Virus record (IMG/VR): IMGVR_UViG_3300019487_000023
Location: 44,665 to 108,664 of that record
DNA length: 64,000 bases
Strand: one strand, 5' to 3'
DNA from: a virus
The notes beneath the pieces were generated by a model, which saw only the letters and a list, made by a program, of their open reading frames with translations, did not search any database and was not told where the DNA came from. Of this stretch, positions 9,803 to 17,813 are shown piece after piece (positions within the stretch are counted from its first letter, which is position 1; each line of letters starts with the position of its first letter). Made by a program: the position numbers and the translations under genes.

Positions 9803-10900
9803 ATGGGATCTCAACTGCTTACTCCAAGAATCAATCGGCTCGAACCCAACGTCCTCATTAACGGGGCGATGGAGCTTCGTCAGCGTGTCGCAGCTACGGG
9901 TGGACTTTCCAACGCTTACGCCATGGATCGTTTCTACGTCAACAACTTGAACACCTCCATGACGACCCTGGTCGATCAATCGGCCACCGTACCATCAATC
10001 GGAGCTCTGGCCTCGTCCCAGCGCGTCTATAACACCACTACGGGATCGCTCGTGGCTGGCACTCAGTGCGACGTGAGGTACCGGGTCGAAGGCTACGACA
10101 TTCTGCCCTTGGTCACCTCCGAATGGACTCTGATCTTCTGGGCGCGTTCTTCGGTGGCAGGCACATATTCCGTCGCCGTCAAGAACGGAGCCACGACTCA
10201 TTCTTACGTTCGTCAGTACACCATCTCCACGATCAATACGTGGGAGCTGAAGTGCATCAAGTTCCCGGCGCTCTCGACTTGCCCAGGCGCGCTACTCCGC
10301 ACCAACGGCATCGGTCTTGAGATCAAGTGGTCCATCGTGACTGGTACGACTTTCCAGACTGGCTCCTTGAATCAATGGGCCGCGGGCAACTTCGAAGCGG
10401 GTGCAGGCCAAGTCAGCAGCTGGCTCACTTCCGGCAACGAATTCTTAATGACCGGAATCATGGCTCTCCCAGGCGACTGGGAAGCTCTCACCTCGGCTGG
10501 GTACCAGTTCGTGAGATGCGGCCGTAACTTTCAAGAAGAGCTCGCCAAGGCTCAGCGGTACTACGAGAAGTCGTACGACCAAGCCCAAGTGCCCGGAACG
10601 GGCGCCGGTAACTTCAACGGATCGTGGTGCGGTTCAACTCCTTCCGTCACGGGCGGCGGTGACCGTCTGACTGGACCTCACTTCGCGGTCCTCAAGCGCG
10701 CTACTCCTTCAGTAGTGATCTACAACCCGAACACGGCCGGTACCTCGGCTGTCTACGAGGTGAACACGGGCGCCAACAAGGCGACGACCGGATTCGTCGG
10801 GACAGGCGAGCACGGTGTTGGTCAGATCGGCGCCACGGGTAACTCCCTGATCGTCAACAACACGTACCTAATGCACTGGACTGCGGACGCGGAGCTGTAA
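9803..10900 (+). CDS. Tail-fibre receptor-binding protein, paralog of 4516-7257 C-terminus (365 aa)
   Basis: Starts with LEPNVLINGAMELRQRV followed by AYAMDRFYV, the 'NG-M--RQR ... DR' signature of carbohydrate-binding fibre domains. The C-terminal part has AKAQRYYEKSYDQAQVPG and ends HWTADAEL, matching the ERFYQKSY/HYTAEAEL end of the 913-residue fibre gene. AAAGGAAA upstream gives a Shine-Dalgarno. The gene is G+C-rich with C-ending codons, unlike head genes in the same window, which suggests horizontal exchange of receptor-binding modules. Confidence 0.7.
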   Translation: MGSQLLTPRINRLEPNVLINGAMELRQRVAATGGLSNAYAMDRFYVNNLNTSMTTLVDQSATVPSIGALASSQRVYNTTTGSLVAGTQCDVRYRVEGYDILPLVTSEWTLIFWARSSVAGTYSVAVKNGATTHSYVRQYTISTINTWELKCIKFPALSTCPGALLRTNGIGLEIKWSIVTGTTFQTGSLNQWAAGNFEAGAGQVSSWLTSGNEFLMTGIMALPGDWEALTSAGYQFVRCGRNFQEELAKAQRYYEKSYDQAQVPGTGAGNFNGSWCGSTPSVTGGGDRLTGPHFAVLKRATPSVVIYNPNTAGTSAVYEVNTGANKATTGFVGTGEHGVGQIGATGNSLIVNNTYLMHWTADAEL

Positions 10901-10901
10901 G

Positions 10902-11255
10902 ATGAGAACGTGGGTGATCGCAGACATTCAGAGCCTAGAGATCCTGACGACGTATCGTTCAGATTTTTCTCAGCAATCGACCTACGGTGGTCCTTGGGGT
11001 GACACCTCCAAGACCGTCCACTTGCCCGTTCCTCAGGACCTAGAGAACAAGAAGATTCAAGTCTTGGCTCTGGAGTCGACTGAGCTCCAGGACGAAGAAG
11101 GCGACACCATCGTGGACCTTTCGCCTGGTCCCACTCAGGTAGCTCACGACTCGCAAGGCCGGATCATTCTCAACGAACTGGGCAAGCCAACGCTCGTCTC
11201 GTCCTGGGAGTGGCGTCCTCGAATGGGAGCGGCCCTCAAGGTCGTCCTGAAATAA
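10902..11255 (+). CDS. Small tail-associated protein of unknown function (117 aa)
   Basis: Begins one base after the previous fibre gene's stop and has the same G+C-rich codon use. The sequence (MRTWVIADIQSLEILTTYRS; later GRIILNELGKPTLVSSWEW) resembles the small proteins encoded after fibre genes in other phages, such as assembly chaperones, but no motif proves this. There are no membrane segments or cysteine motifs. A fibre-assembly or accessory role is a guess from position. Confidence 0.5.
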   Translation: MRTWVIADIQSLEILTTYRSDFSQQSTYGGPWGDTSKTVHLPVPQDLENKKIQVLALESTELQDEEGDTIVDLSPGPTQVAHDSQGRIILNELGKPTLVSSWEWRPRMGAALKVVLK

Positions 11256-11272
11256 AGTTAAGTTGTCCTAGG

Positions 11273-11278
11273 TATAAT
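11273..11278 (+). promoter_or_regulatory. -10 box TATAAT before fibre module copy 2
   Basis: TATAAT is followed by a short leader containing GGAG and the ATG at 11296. It gives this last fibre gene its own promoter, consistent with modular exchange. No clear -35 hexamer was found. Confidence 0.5.
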
Positions 11279-11295
11279 TAGGATGGAGATTCAAG

Positions 11296-12030
11296 ATGGC
11301 TTCTAAACAACTCAAAGCGACACACCTGATTCCGAACTCGCTCTCCCATTCGGGCGGGACGATCACGGCTGTCTTCAACTCCGGTACGCGCCAGGTCGTG
11401 TTGTCGGCTCTCACGGCCAACACGCTTTACTTTCTGTACCTTCGAACCGTTTCAGGTACGCCAACCCTTTTCTTTGTTACCACGATTCCTAGCACGTACC
11501 ACGCATCCTTCTCTGACGCTATTTTGGTAGGCGCCTTCATGGCAAACGGCCTTACATCTGTTTCTTTTGGTTCTTTCGTCAACATCGAAGGCACTCCCAC
11601 TTCTGACGAGATCCAGTTCAACTCTACCATGACGAACGGCGGTAACGGAGTCTTGAACGCCTACTACGTCCGCCGAGGCAAGCTTGCTGATATATTTTGG
11701 TACTTCTCAGTTGGTTCTTCTATTCCTACCGGTTCAATGTCTTTTGCGATGCCCTTAAATTTGGCTCATGACCAAGCTGCCAGAAGCGGCGATTTCGGTA
11801 TTGGTGGTACAGCCTGGGCTCGCGGCGCTGGTGGCAACGACACCCACATGGGTACCCCTAACATTAACGGCGGGACTCTAATTGTTCCTGGCTATGGTGA
11901 CGATGGCGCCGCAGGTTGGTCCAACACCGTTCCCGTGAATCCGCTCACTGCCAGCACGTCAGTATTCGGCGGCATTCTCCAAGATGTCGGCATTACTGGA
12001 TGGACGTCTACCCCTCTGAAGGATCTATAA
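11296..12030 (+). CDS. Short tail-fibre/receptor-binding module, copy 2 (244 aa)
   Basis: Paralog of 7282-8022: same N-terminal layout (TANTLYFLYLRTVSG, AILVGAFMANGLTSVSFG), a shared AMPLNL/ALPFVP step in the middle and an almost identical end (GWTSTPLKDL versus AWTNTPLKDL). The C-terminal half has a Gly/Asp-rich run (GYGDDGAAGW) equivalent to GMSGDDGASNW in copy 1. Base composition drifts toward A+T around 11680-11870. This is the last full gene of the tail cluster before convergent replication genes. Confidence 0.65.
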   Translation: MASKQLKATHLIPNSLSHSGGTITAVFNSGTRQVVLSALTANTLYFLYLRTVSGTPTLFFVTTIPSTYHASFSDAILVGAFMANGLTSVSFGSFVNIEGTPTSDEIQFNSTMTNGGNGVLNAYYVRRGKLADIFWYFSVGSSIPTGSMSFAMPLNLAHDQAARSGDFGIGGTAWARGAGGNDTHMGTPNINGGTLIVPGYGDDGAAGWSNTVPVNPLTASTSVFGGILQDVGITGWTSTPLKDL

Positions 12031-12031
12031 C

Positions 12032-12124
12032 ATGATCTCCATGCAAGAACTCCTCTCGGGGGGGGGACAAGCAGACCCCCAGAGTGTTGCCAATTGGCAC
12101 AACAAACCCTACACTGTGCTTTAA
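12032..12124 (+). CDS. Possible 30-residue ORF after the fibre cluster
   Basis: ATG lies two bases after the preceding stop region and the frame (MISMQELLSGGGQADPQSVA...) runs 30 codons to TAA. It spans a run of nine G residues (12058-12066) and lies antisense to the HNH remnant. It may be the coupled tail of the fibre operon or chance. No family is recognised. Confidence 0.3.
   Translation: MISMQELLSGGGQADPQSVANWHNKPYTVL
12053..12099. repeat. G9 tract hairpin and 12-base palindrome at the tail/replication junction
   Basis: CTCT (12053-12056) and the G run (12058-12066) can pair with CCCCC AGAG (12076-12084). Just downstream TGCCAATTGGCA (12088-12099) is a perfect palindrome. It lies where rightward fibre genes meet leftward replication genes, so it could act as a two-way terminator or mark a recombination join. 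There is no U tract on the plus strand. Confidence 0.4.
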
Positions 12125-12203
12125 CGCCAAATAAACCATTTTTCTTTTTATGAAAATCAGAAACAGGTTTCTCTAAGCCACAACCTTTACACTTTTTAAT
12201 CAT
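12084..12203 (-). pseudogene. Truncated HNH endonuclease: N-terminal zinc-ribbon only
   Basis: Reading leftward from ATG at 12203, the first ~40 residues (MIKKCKGCGLEKPVSDFHKK, then CRVC) match the N-terminal CxxC...CxxC zinc ribbon of phage HNH/endonuclease VII-type proteins. An intact example is at 28866, which starts MKTCSQCSEEQQLDQFY. After about position 12090 the frame stays open but similarity stops, and no HNH core follows. The ATG overlaps the primase stop in an ATGA arrangement, so it was the last gene of the replication operon before the tail-fibre side replaced its 3' part. Confidence 0.6.
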
Positions 12204-13075
12204 ACTTTTTTGACTTTACTTAAGAAGTAACTTGCTAATTCTTCAAAAGAAAGCTCCTTTAACATGTCATTCCAGTCTTTGTCTGTATCTTCGGTGAAAG
12301 CCACATGAGACACAGATTGATGATCATTGAATTTCTGGAACATCTTGACGCCGGCTTCATCAGTATCCGGTGCGACGATGGTCTTTACTCCTTCGTCTCG
12401 GAGTTCTTTGATTGCGTCTTTTTGATGATCCGTGGCACCAGCACCGGAGCAAGCAATAGCCCTCCAGGGATTACGAGCAATACCGCCGTAACGCAAATTA
12501 AGCGCTTGTTGGAGGCTAAGCGCATTAATGGCTCCCTCTGTGATGATAACACCTTTAACGTTCCCGACAAAACGGCTCTGATTCCAGCCATAAAACAACA
12601 ACCCTAAACGAGTGCCAGGAATAGTGTCCATCTTTTGGAACTCTCCGTCCCCTAGATCTTTTGGGACGATCAACCTGATCTGCGCACCTACAAAATGATT
12701 TCCGAAGTAGTACGGAAACACAATTCCGTTCCTATCCATATCATAATACATGTCGCCTTCAAGAGACATCTTGCGGACGTTTTTTAGATAGTCAACTGCT
12801 GGTTCTGCACGAGGATCCGACAATGGAATGAACGAAGCGGGCCATGCCATGGCTTGCACTTCATTGGGGCGGGCTTCTTCGATTTGGAAATCGCCCTTCA
12901 AGAAGTCAGCAAGTTCAATGCCAGCCTTATAGCAATAGTCATGTAAGGAATAAGCTCGGTCACACTTGTTGCAATAGCACCAAATGTCATTAGTTTCCGC
13001 ATTCTTGTGCCAGTATAGGGTCCTATTCTTAGGACGGCAGATTAGGCACCACCTGTTATCTTTCGGAGTAGCCAT
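12200..13075 (-). CDS. DNA primase with zinc finger and Toprim domain (291 aa)
   Basis: Makes RNA primers at the replication fork. N-terminal zinc finger: C10 and C13 (RWCLICRP) with C35 and C38 (CYCNKC). The Toprim domain follows around residues 170-250: the acidic GVIITEGAINAL strand and VAPDTDEAGVKM, which supplies the D-x-D pair. The length is short for DnaG, so a separate helicase partner is expected; the DnaB-like helicase gene lies immediately upstream, overlapping by one base (TAATG on the minus strand). GGAGG precedes the start. Confidence 0.85.
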   Translation of the reverse strand: MATPKDNRWCLICRPKNRTLYWHKNAETNDIWCYCNKCDRAYSLHDYCYKAGIELADFLKGDFQIEEARPNEVQAMAWPASFIPLSDPRAEPAVDYLKNVRKMSLEGDMYYDMDRNGIVFPYYFGNHFVGAQIRLIVPKDLGDGEFQKMDTIPGTRLGLLFYGWNQSRFVGNVKGVIITEGAINALSLQQALNLRYGGIARNPWRAIACSGAGATDHQKDAIKELRDEGVKTIVAPDTDEAGVKMFQKFNDHQSVSHVAFTEDTDKDWNDMLKELSFEELASYFLSKVKKV

Positions 13076-14079
13076 TATTCCTCCGCAGTGTGATCGTGGA
13101 TCTCTTCTCCAGATTCGATCATCTCTAACTTACGTTCTGCCAAGAAACGCTCAACATCATCAGGTTGCCTTAAGAAGCGACCCTTCTCAAAGGGACAGAT
13201 AATCTTCTTGCCTTGGGCACCGAATCGGTCTTTGTGGATCAAGAAGGCGGACGTCTTGGTCTCAAAGTCAGGTACGACTTCGATGATGACAGTGGCCGGT
13301 TCAACAACCGCTGGACATTCCTTGATTCGAGCATCCATCTCTTTCACACCGCCCTTCTTACCAGTGGAGTGAAGTTGAACGAACAGAACAATTGGGATAT
13401 TAGAGTCCTTGATATATTGACCCATCCAGATCCTTAGGTCATTGAGGACGTCATACCTAGTACGCGACTTATCTTCAACTGAGTATTGAATAAGTTGATA
13501 ATAGTCAATAAGAACGCAGGAGTATTGGCTAGTCTTCACCGCTGAAAGCGCATTCTTAACGCCCTCAAGTTTAGTGGTGATGCCATTCTTAAAGTTAACG
13601 TCTACGACCTTAACATAGTCAGAGATAGAGGGGAACAACTTGAAGAGCTCCATTTGCTCTTCCTTAGACATGAGACCCTTCTTGTAATCGTTAAAGCTAG
13701 AGCCGTGCTCAAGACACGCAATACGCATGATGACGTCTTGGGCTGATTCTTCGTTCGAGATAACGAGAACCTTCTTATTTTGTTTCCAGAGAGGATACGA
13801 GATGTTCGCAGCTACAGTGGATTTACCAGAGCCCGTATATGCGCAGAACAGGTATAGGTTCTCACGCGTAAACGGAACGGTGGCTGTTAAAGACTCATTC
13901 ACTAGAGTGATGCGCTCGGAGAGCATCTTGTTGTAAGCTGCTACTCGCTTAATCATCTCACGAAGTGAGTCTTTGTTACCAAAAGAGTCAATGTCATCGA
14001 ATGACACAGCCATAGCATCACTCTTATCTGCTTCACCCTTTATGATCTTATTGATCTGATCCGCTGTCAATTTCGCCAT
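13075..14079 (-). CDS. DnaB-like replicative helicase, RecA-fold ATPase (334 aa)
   Basis: Walker A is LFCAYTGSGKSTVAANI near residue 85. It is followed by KVLVISNEESAQDVIMR, as in DnaB-family motors, and by a Walker B-like CVLIDYYQLIQYS strand, where the tyrosine-rich end matches DnaB/gp41 proteins. The ~75-residue N-terminal region is shorter than the DnaB N-terminal domain. It overlaps the upstream gene by 32 bases and the primase by one, so helicase and primase are co-translated. It would unwind DNA at the fork. Confidence 0.85.
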   Translation of the reverse strand: MAKLTADQINKIIKGEADKSDAMAVSFDDIDSFGNKDSLREMIKRVAAYNKMLSERITLVNESLTATVPFTRENLYLFCAYTGSGKSTVAANISYPLWKQNKKVLVISNEESAQDVIMRIACLEHGSSFNDYKKGLMSKEEQMELFKLFPSISDYVKVVDVNFKNGITTKLEGVKNALSAVKTSQYSCVLIDYYQLIQYSVEDKSRTRYDVLNDLRIWMGQYIKDSNIPIVLFVQLHSTGKKGGVKEMDARIKECPAVVEPATVIIEVVPDFETKTSAFLIHKDRFGAQGKKIICPFEKGRFLRQPDDVERFLAERKLEMIESGEEIHDHTAEE

Positions 14080-14590
14080 TTGTGTATCCCAAAACGTTTA
14101 AAATATCATCGATGTTCATGTCGGCCAACTCTTTAATTTTGGCCTCAATTTCTGAAACATTCACCGTTTCAAATGATTCTACATATCGTTGTTGCTGACG
14201 GTGCTCCTTGAGGGTTAACCCTCCGTAGCGCTTTGGGGTTTCGTCTTCAGCCTTGATCTTGTAGAAAGAATAGAACGATTCAGTTGCAGCATCTTTGATG
14301 TTATTGTGCCAACCATCAATGAACTCCTTCTCCGTATGTTCTGTGTGGTCCTTGCAGCGTTTATAGACTGCACGAGCTACAGCAGGAGGAGGAAGGTGAG
14401 CCTTGATAGCTTTTGGCAATACTTCTTCGTGAGCAACTTCAAATGGGACATCTGCCTTATAGAGCTTCTCAAAAAGCTCGTCCATATTCCCAGGAACTTG
14501 TTTGTTGCTACGATCTCGCGATGGTAGAGATGCGACCCATTTTTCAAGAATCAGAGACGCATTTCTTTTTGCGTCTTCATTCTTGTCCAT
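14048..14590 (-). CDS. Unknown replication-operon protein, possible helicase loader (180 aa)
   Basis: Start taken at 14590 (MDKNEDAKRNASLILEKW) because AAGGAG lies six bases upstream on the minus strand; a longer start at 14632 lacks this. The product is charged and helical, with no Walker motif, cysteine pairs or membrane segment. It sits directly before the helicase gene and overlaps it by 32 bases. Loader or helicase-accessory proteins often sit here, but the sequence itself shows no such motif. Confidence 0.6.
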   Translation of the reverse strand: MDKNEDAKRNASLILEKWVASLPSRDRSNKQVPGNMDELFEKLYKADVPFEVAHEEVLPKAIKAHLPPPAVARAVYKRCKDHTEHTEKEFIDGWHNNIKDAATESFYSFYKIKAEDETPKRYGGLTLKEHRQQQRYVESFETVNVSEIEAKIKELADMNIDDILNVLGYTNGEIDSGSDQ

Positions 14591-14789
14591 TAGAGTCTCC
14601 TTCGTCATCCACTGACGAAGCGATAGTTTCACCTGTTTTTAGGTTTGTAACTTTGATTTTAGCGGAGTTATTGTGCTTGTCGATGAACATCAACTCAAGT
14701 TTATACTCGTCGTTGATGATGAAGGGACGCTTCTTACCAAGCCACCAGTAGAGGGTGTCTTTAAGCTTATCTGCATACGAAATTTGCAT
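14577..14789 (-). CDS. Small first protein of the leftward replication operon (70 aa)
   Basis: First gene after the divergent promoter region, with a strong AGGAGG (14795-14800 on the minus strand) before ATG at 14789. The sequence (MQISYADKLKDTLYWWLGKK...) is a compact basic/aromatic beta-type protein with an acidic end (SSVDDEGDSNGQE). It overlaps the next gene by 14 bases. No family is recognised; position suggests an early regulatory or replication accessory role. Confidence 0.55.
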   Translation of the reverse strand: MQISYADKLKDTLYWWLGKKRPFIINDEYKLELMFIDKHNNSAKIKVTNLKTGETIASSVDDEGDSNGQE

Positions 14790-14891
14790 ACGATCCTCCT
14801 ATAAATGGATCACAGTAATTATACGATCAGAAAAACGACCGTATTATGGTATGCATACCGAAGTAGTATTGTACCTTCGTATAATTGCACC
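14790..14891. promoter_or_regulatory. Divergent promoter/operator region between replication operon and SF2 helicase
   Basis: Minus-strand TATAAT (ATTATA at 14818-14823) drives the leftward operon; plus-strand TATAAT at 14880-14885 lies six bases before the helicase ATG at 14892. Between them GGTATGCATACC (14848-14859) is a perfect 12-base palindrome, the most operator-like element in the window. A looser inverted repeat (CGAAG ... CTTCG) surrounds 14859-14879. Confidence 0.6.
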
Positions 14892-16283
14892 ATGAACACA
14901 ACAGTCAACAATGACCGCACGATAATTCAAGACCCAACTCAAGATGTGGCAGACTTTATCGAGTCAACTCTAGTTTATCTTGACAAGAGCAAGCAATACC
15001 AACTCAAGAGAATGGCCAGAAATATTTGGCAACGTTCTACCCCTCTATATACGAAGTTGCAGAAAGAAGTGAATGGTCAACTGTTTGAAAAGCTAGCAGA
15101 TGGCTCGTACTCTATTTCCTCTTGCTTCATCAATGCAATTGAAACAGAGTTTCCTGGCTTCGCCTATACAGATAAGCGTAAAGATACTGGTAAAACAGTC
15201 GCACTACCATGGGTTACTAAACCTCATAACATGAGGGATTATCAACAAGAGGCTTGCGACATTATGCTTAAGTCTCATCGTGGCGTTATCAATTTTGCAA
15301 CAGGATTGGGAAAGACCCTTGTAGCTACTCACCTAGCGAAGCAGTGTCGGAAGAGAGCCCTTATCGTTTGTCCTTCAGAATCTGTAGCATCCCAATTCTA
15401 TGAGATCTTCGTCAGTGCCTTTGGAAAACAGAAGGTCGGGTTTTATGGGGACGGCAAGAAGAAGCTGGGCGAATTAACGATCGGTATTGCTGCCTCTGTA
15501 TCTAAACATATCGCAGATTTCCAGAACCATGAACTTGGACTTGTCATTATCGATGAGACACACCATACTCCTGCTACCACGTTCTTCACAATTGCTGAAG
15601 GGTTGGCAGGCGTAGGTAAAGTGTTTGGTCTTACTGCAACCGATTACAGATCCGACGGCAAAGATATTATGATCACTGGTGGATGTGGCCATGTGTTGAT
15701 GCGCCGTGACATTAAGTGGGGCGTCGATAATCAGTGGTTGGCTGAACTATACTTTATCGTTCGTGAAGTTCAAACTGGTGGACGTGATTATAAAGATGAC
15801 AAGTTGAAGTCCTATAAAGAGCATGTGCTCAATAACCAGATTATGAAGGATCAGATTCTTGCTGACTGTCAGAAGATGATGGCCTCTGGCAAAACGATCC
15901 TATGTCTCGTAGATGAAGTAGCTCACGGTAAAGAGTTGAGCGCAGCTCTCGGTATCCCATTCGCCACAGGTCAAGATTCTAAATCGCAAGAATACGTAGA
16001 CCAGCTAAATGCTGGGAAGATCAAGGGATTGATTGGTACAGATTCTAAGGTAGGCGAAGGAACAGATACAAGAAATGTGGATGTATTGATTATGGCCAAC
16101 TTCGTAGCTTCAAAGGGTCCTGTTATCCAAGCAATTGGACGAGGACTCCGTAAACAGGGCACTAAAACGAAATGCATCATTCTCGACTATATTCCTATGG
16201 GTTCAACGATGCTCACTCGCCATGCCCATAATCGTATTGTCTTCTATAGAGAGATCACTGATAAGGTAAAGGTTGTAAAATGA
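14892..16283 (+). CDS. SF2 DNA helicase, UvsW/RadD-like (463 aa)
   Basis: Residues ~110 onward show SF2 motifs in order: RDYQQEACDIML, Walker A NFATGLGKTLVATHLA, Walker B VIIDETHHTPA (DETH box), FGLTATDYRSDG (motif III) and QAIGRGLRKQG (motif VI). UvsW-type helicases remodel branched DNA and support recombination-dependent replication. Start chosen at 14892 because TATAAT ends six bases before it; there is no Shine-Dalgarno, so a leaderless transcript is likely. An upstream in-frame ATG at 14805 would run through the promoter. The stop overlaps the next ATG (ATGA). Confidence 0.85.
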   Translation: MNTTVNNDRTIIQDPTQDVADFIESTLVYLDKSKQYQLKRMARNIWQRSTPLYTKLQKEVNGQLFEKLADGSYSISSCFINAIETEFPGFAYTDKRKDTGKTVALPWVTKPHNMRDYQQEACDIMLKSHRGVINFATGLGKTLVATHLAKQCRKRALIVCPSESVASQFYEIFVSAFGKQKVGFYGDGKKKLGELTIGIAASVSKHIADFQNHELGLVIIDETHHTPATTFFTIAEGLAGVGKVFGLTATDYRSDGKDIMITGGCGHVLMRRDIKWGVDNQWLAELYFIVREVQTGGRDYKDDKLKSYKEHVLNNQIMKDQILADCQKMMASGKTILCLVDEVAHGKELSAALGIPFATGQDSKSQEYVDQLNAGKIKGLIGTDSKVGEGTDTRNVDVLIMANFVASKGPVIQAIGRGLRKQGTKTKCIILDYIPMGSTMLTRHAHNRIVFYREITDKVKVVK

Positions 16284-16516
16284 ATTTCAAAAGACCAAAA
16301 GAAGAAGTAATTGAACGAGCATATATTGCAGCCGACTCGGTTCTATATTCTCAACTTCATCAACTCGCGTATGCAGGAGCTAGTTATTCACCCAATGGTG
16401 TAATCAGCATGTTTCAGATGGCCATGAGTCATGCCATTAAGGAAGCCATCCGATCAGTGGTTGAAGACACATATAGCCACGATGAATTTGAAAGAGACCT
16501 TGGCATAAAAGAGTGA
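16280..16516 (+). CDS. Small protein of unknown function (78 aa)
   Basis: Overlaps the SF2 helicase stop by four bases (ATGA), so it is translationally coupled. The sequence (MNFKRPKEEVIERAYIAADS, ending HDEFERDLGIKE) is mostly helical and charged, with no recognised motif. The endolysin promoter begins at its stop codon. Confidence 0.5.
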   Translation: MNFKRPKEEVIERAYIAADSVLYSQLHQLAYAGASYSPNGVISMFQMAMSHAIKEAIRSVVEDTYSHDEFERDLGIKE

Positions 16517-16529
16517 TATAATGTGAGCT

Positions 16530-17066
16530 ATGCGTCAGCTTAGCTCTGAGGGTGTTAACCTAATTAAAAGTTTTGAAGGTCTATACTTGACCGCCTATCT
16601 AGACATCGTAGGAGTGCCTACGATTGGATATGGATGCACTGAAGGCGTTACCAAGGCCGACGTGCAGAACAAGCGTACAATCACTCCCCAACAAGCAGAA
16701 GACATGCTCCGCACTGAATTAGACAAGTTCTGTGTTGGTGTAGAGAAGTACGTTAAAGTCCCCCTCAATGACAATCAGTTTGCTGCTTTAGTATCTTTTA
16801 GCTACAACCTAGGTTTAGGTTCCCTACAAAAGTCAACTCTACTTAAACTTCTTAACTCTGGCGACTATACTGGCGCTAGTAACGAATTTGTTAAGTGGAA
16901 TAAGGCTGGTGGGAAAGAGGTCAACGGTCTCACCCGTAGACGCAATGCTGAACGCGACCTATTTTTGAAATCTTCAGGTACAATAAAATCAAATAGTCTT
17001 CTTCCAGATGGTCCATCAGATGATGAGATTCGCAAGAAGCTGGAAGCAGCGGAAGGAAAGAAGTAA
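16530..17066 (+). CDS. Endolysin, T4-lysozyme-type muramidase (GH24), 178 aa
   Basis: Cleaves the peptidoglycan glycan strand at lysis. Catalytic Glu lies in LIKSFEGLYLTAYLD, followed by the GYG turn of VPTIGYGCTEG and the Asp/Thr region. The C-terminal NQFAALVSFSYNLGLGSL and GLTRRRNAERDLFL are typical of GH24. There is no signal peptide, so a holin elsewhere is expected. TATAAT at 16517-16522, preceded by TGA, lies seven bases before the ATG with no Shine-Dalgarno: a leaderless, separately promoted lysis gene. Confidence 0.9.
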   Translation: MRQLSSEGVNLIKSFEGLYLTAYLDIVGVPTIGYGCTEGVTKADVQNKRTITPQQAEDMLRTELDKFCVGVEKYVKVPLNDNQFAALVSFSYNLGLGSLQKSTLLKLLNSGDYTGASNEFVKWNKAGGKEVNGLTRRRNAERDLFLKSSGTIKSNSLLPDGPSDDEIRKKLEAAEGKK

Positions 17067-17150
17067 TGCATTAGGTTAATAGGCCTCCCTAAAGCTCGTG
17101 ATTAAGTTTCCGTTATTTCTAATTAACAACTTACTTACGAGGATAAACAA

Positions 17151-17702
17151 ATGAAAGAACAAATCAAAAAGCTTAAGCTCGAACTCAAAGAGTTGGCTAA
17201 GCAGATCAAAGAAAAGAAATCTCAAAGAAAATCGTCTAGCTGTGGCTATGTATCTGGTCTACACGAAGCCCGTGTTGCATTCAGACACAAACATGTTGCC
17301 TATTGTCTTGCGAGGGGCCGAACCCTTGAGCAAGTAGATAAGGGCGAACGTCTTAATATGGACCATGTCCAATGGTACATGGACTCCATGAAGCCAGAAT
17401 CTAAGAAGAAACTATACGCTGTTGTTAGCGACAAGCTCACCCCATCTCAACAAGCAGTACAGGCCGGTCATGCTGTAGCGGAATTCTTGAAGAAGAACCC
17501 GCACACTCAGTGGGATAACGGCTACCTCATCTACCTCACCGAAGCACCAGGATTTGACGGGAACATGCGCGGTTATCGTTGGATGGTCGGTAGTCATCAA
17601 TATGCAGAGTTCGTTGAACCTGACCTTGGGAATAAGATCACCGCGTACGCGTTGTTCGGTCCTGAGGCTGAAAGGATTCTTCAGCGTCACAAACTCCTTT
17701 AA
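17151..17702 (+). CDS. Peptidyl-tRNA hydrolase (Pth2-like) with N-terminal extension (183 aa)
   Basis: Residues ~85-180 match the Pth2 family: KKLYAVVSDKLTPSQQAVQA followed by GHAVAEFL, the strand-helix with the catalytic region, and a C-terminal ALFGPEAERIL. Pth2 enzymes release peptides from tRNAs that drop off ribosomes. The first ~85 residues are a Lys-rich coiled coil plus a basic segment not found in the core family. A Shine-Dalgarno (GAGG) precedes the ATG. It lies 272 bases before an amber-suppressor tRNA, which makes a shared translation role attractive but unproven. Confidence 0.7.
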   Translation: MKEQIKKLKLELKELAKQIKEKKSQRKSSSCGYVSGLHEARVAFRHKHVAYCLARGRTLEQVDKGERLNMDHVQWYMDSMKPESKKKLYAVVSDKLTPSQQAVQAGHAVAEFLKKNPHTQWDNGYLIYLTEAPGFDGNMRGYRWMVGSHQYAEFVEPDLGNKITAYALFGPEAERILQRHKLL

Positions 17703-17723
17703 TATTGATCTACCGGAGGTAAC

Positions 17724-17813
17724 ATGGAAGACAAAATCGATATCAAGAAAGATCTGGAGCTTATGACGAATACCAGGAGGCACTATCCGATATTGAATAA
17801 GTATAATGATTGA
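17724..17813 (+). CDS. Putative 29-residue small protein
   Basis: GGAGG six bases before ATG supports translation of MEDKIDIKKDLELMTNTRRH... to TGA at 17811-17813. The stop overlaps the next small ORF's ATG by one base. No family is recognised. Confidence 0.45.
   Translation: MEDKIDIKKDLELMTNTRRHYPILNKYND

Noticed and set aside
14805-14892. ATG 14805 as helicase start
   Set aside because: The extra 29 residues run across both promoters and the palindrome, and are not helicase-like.
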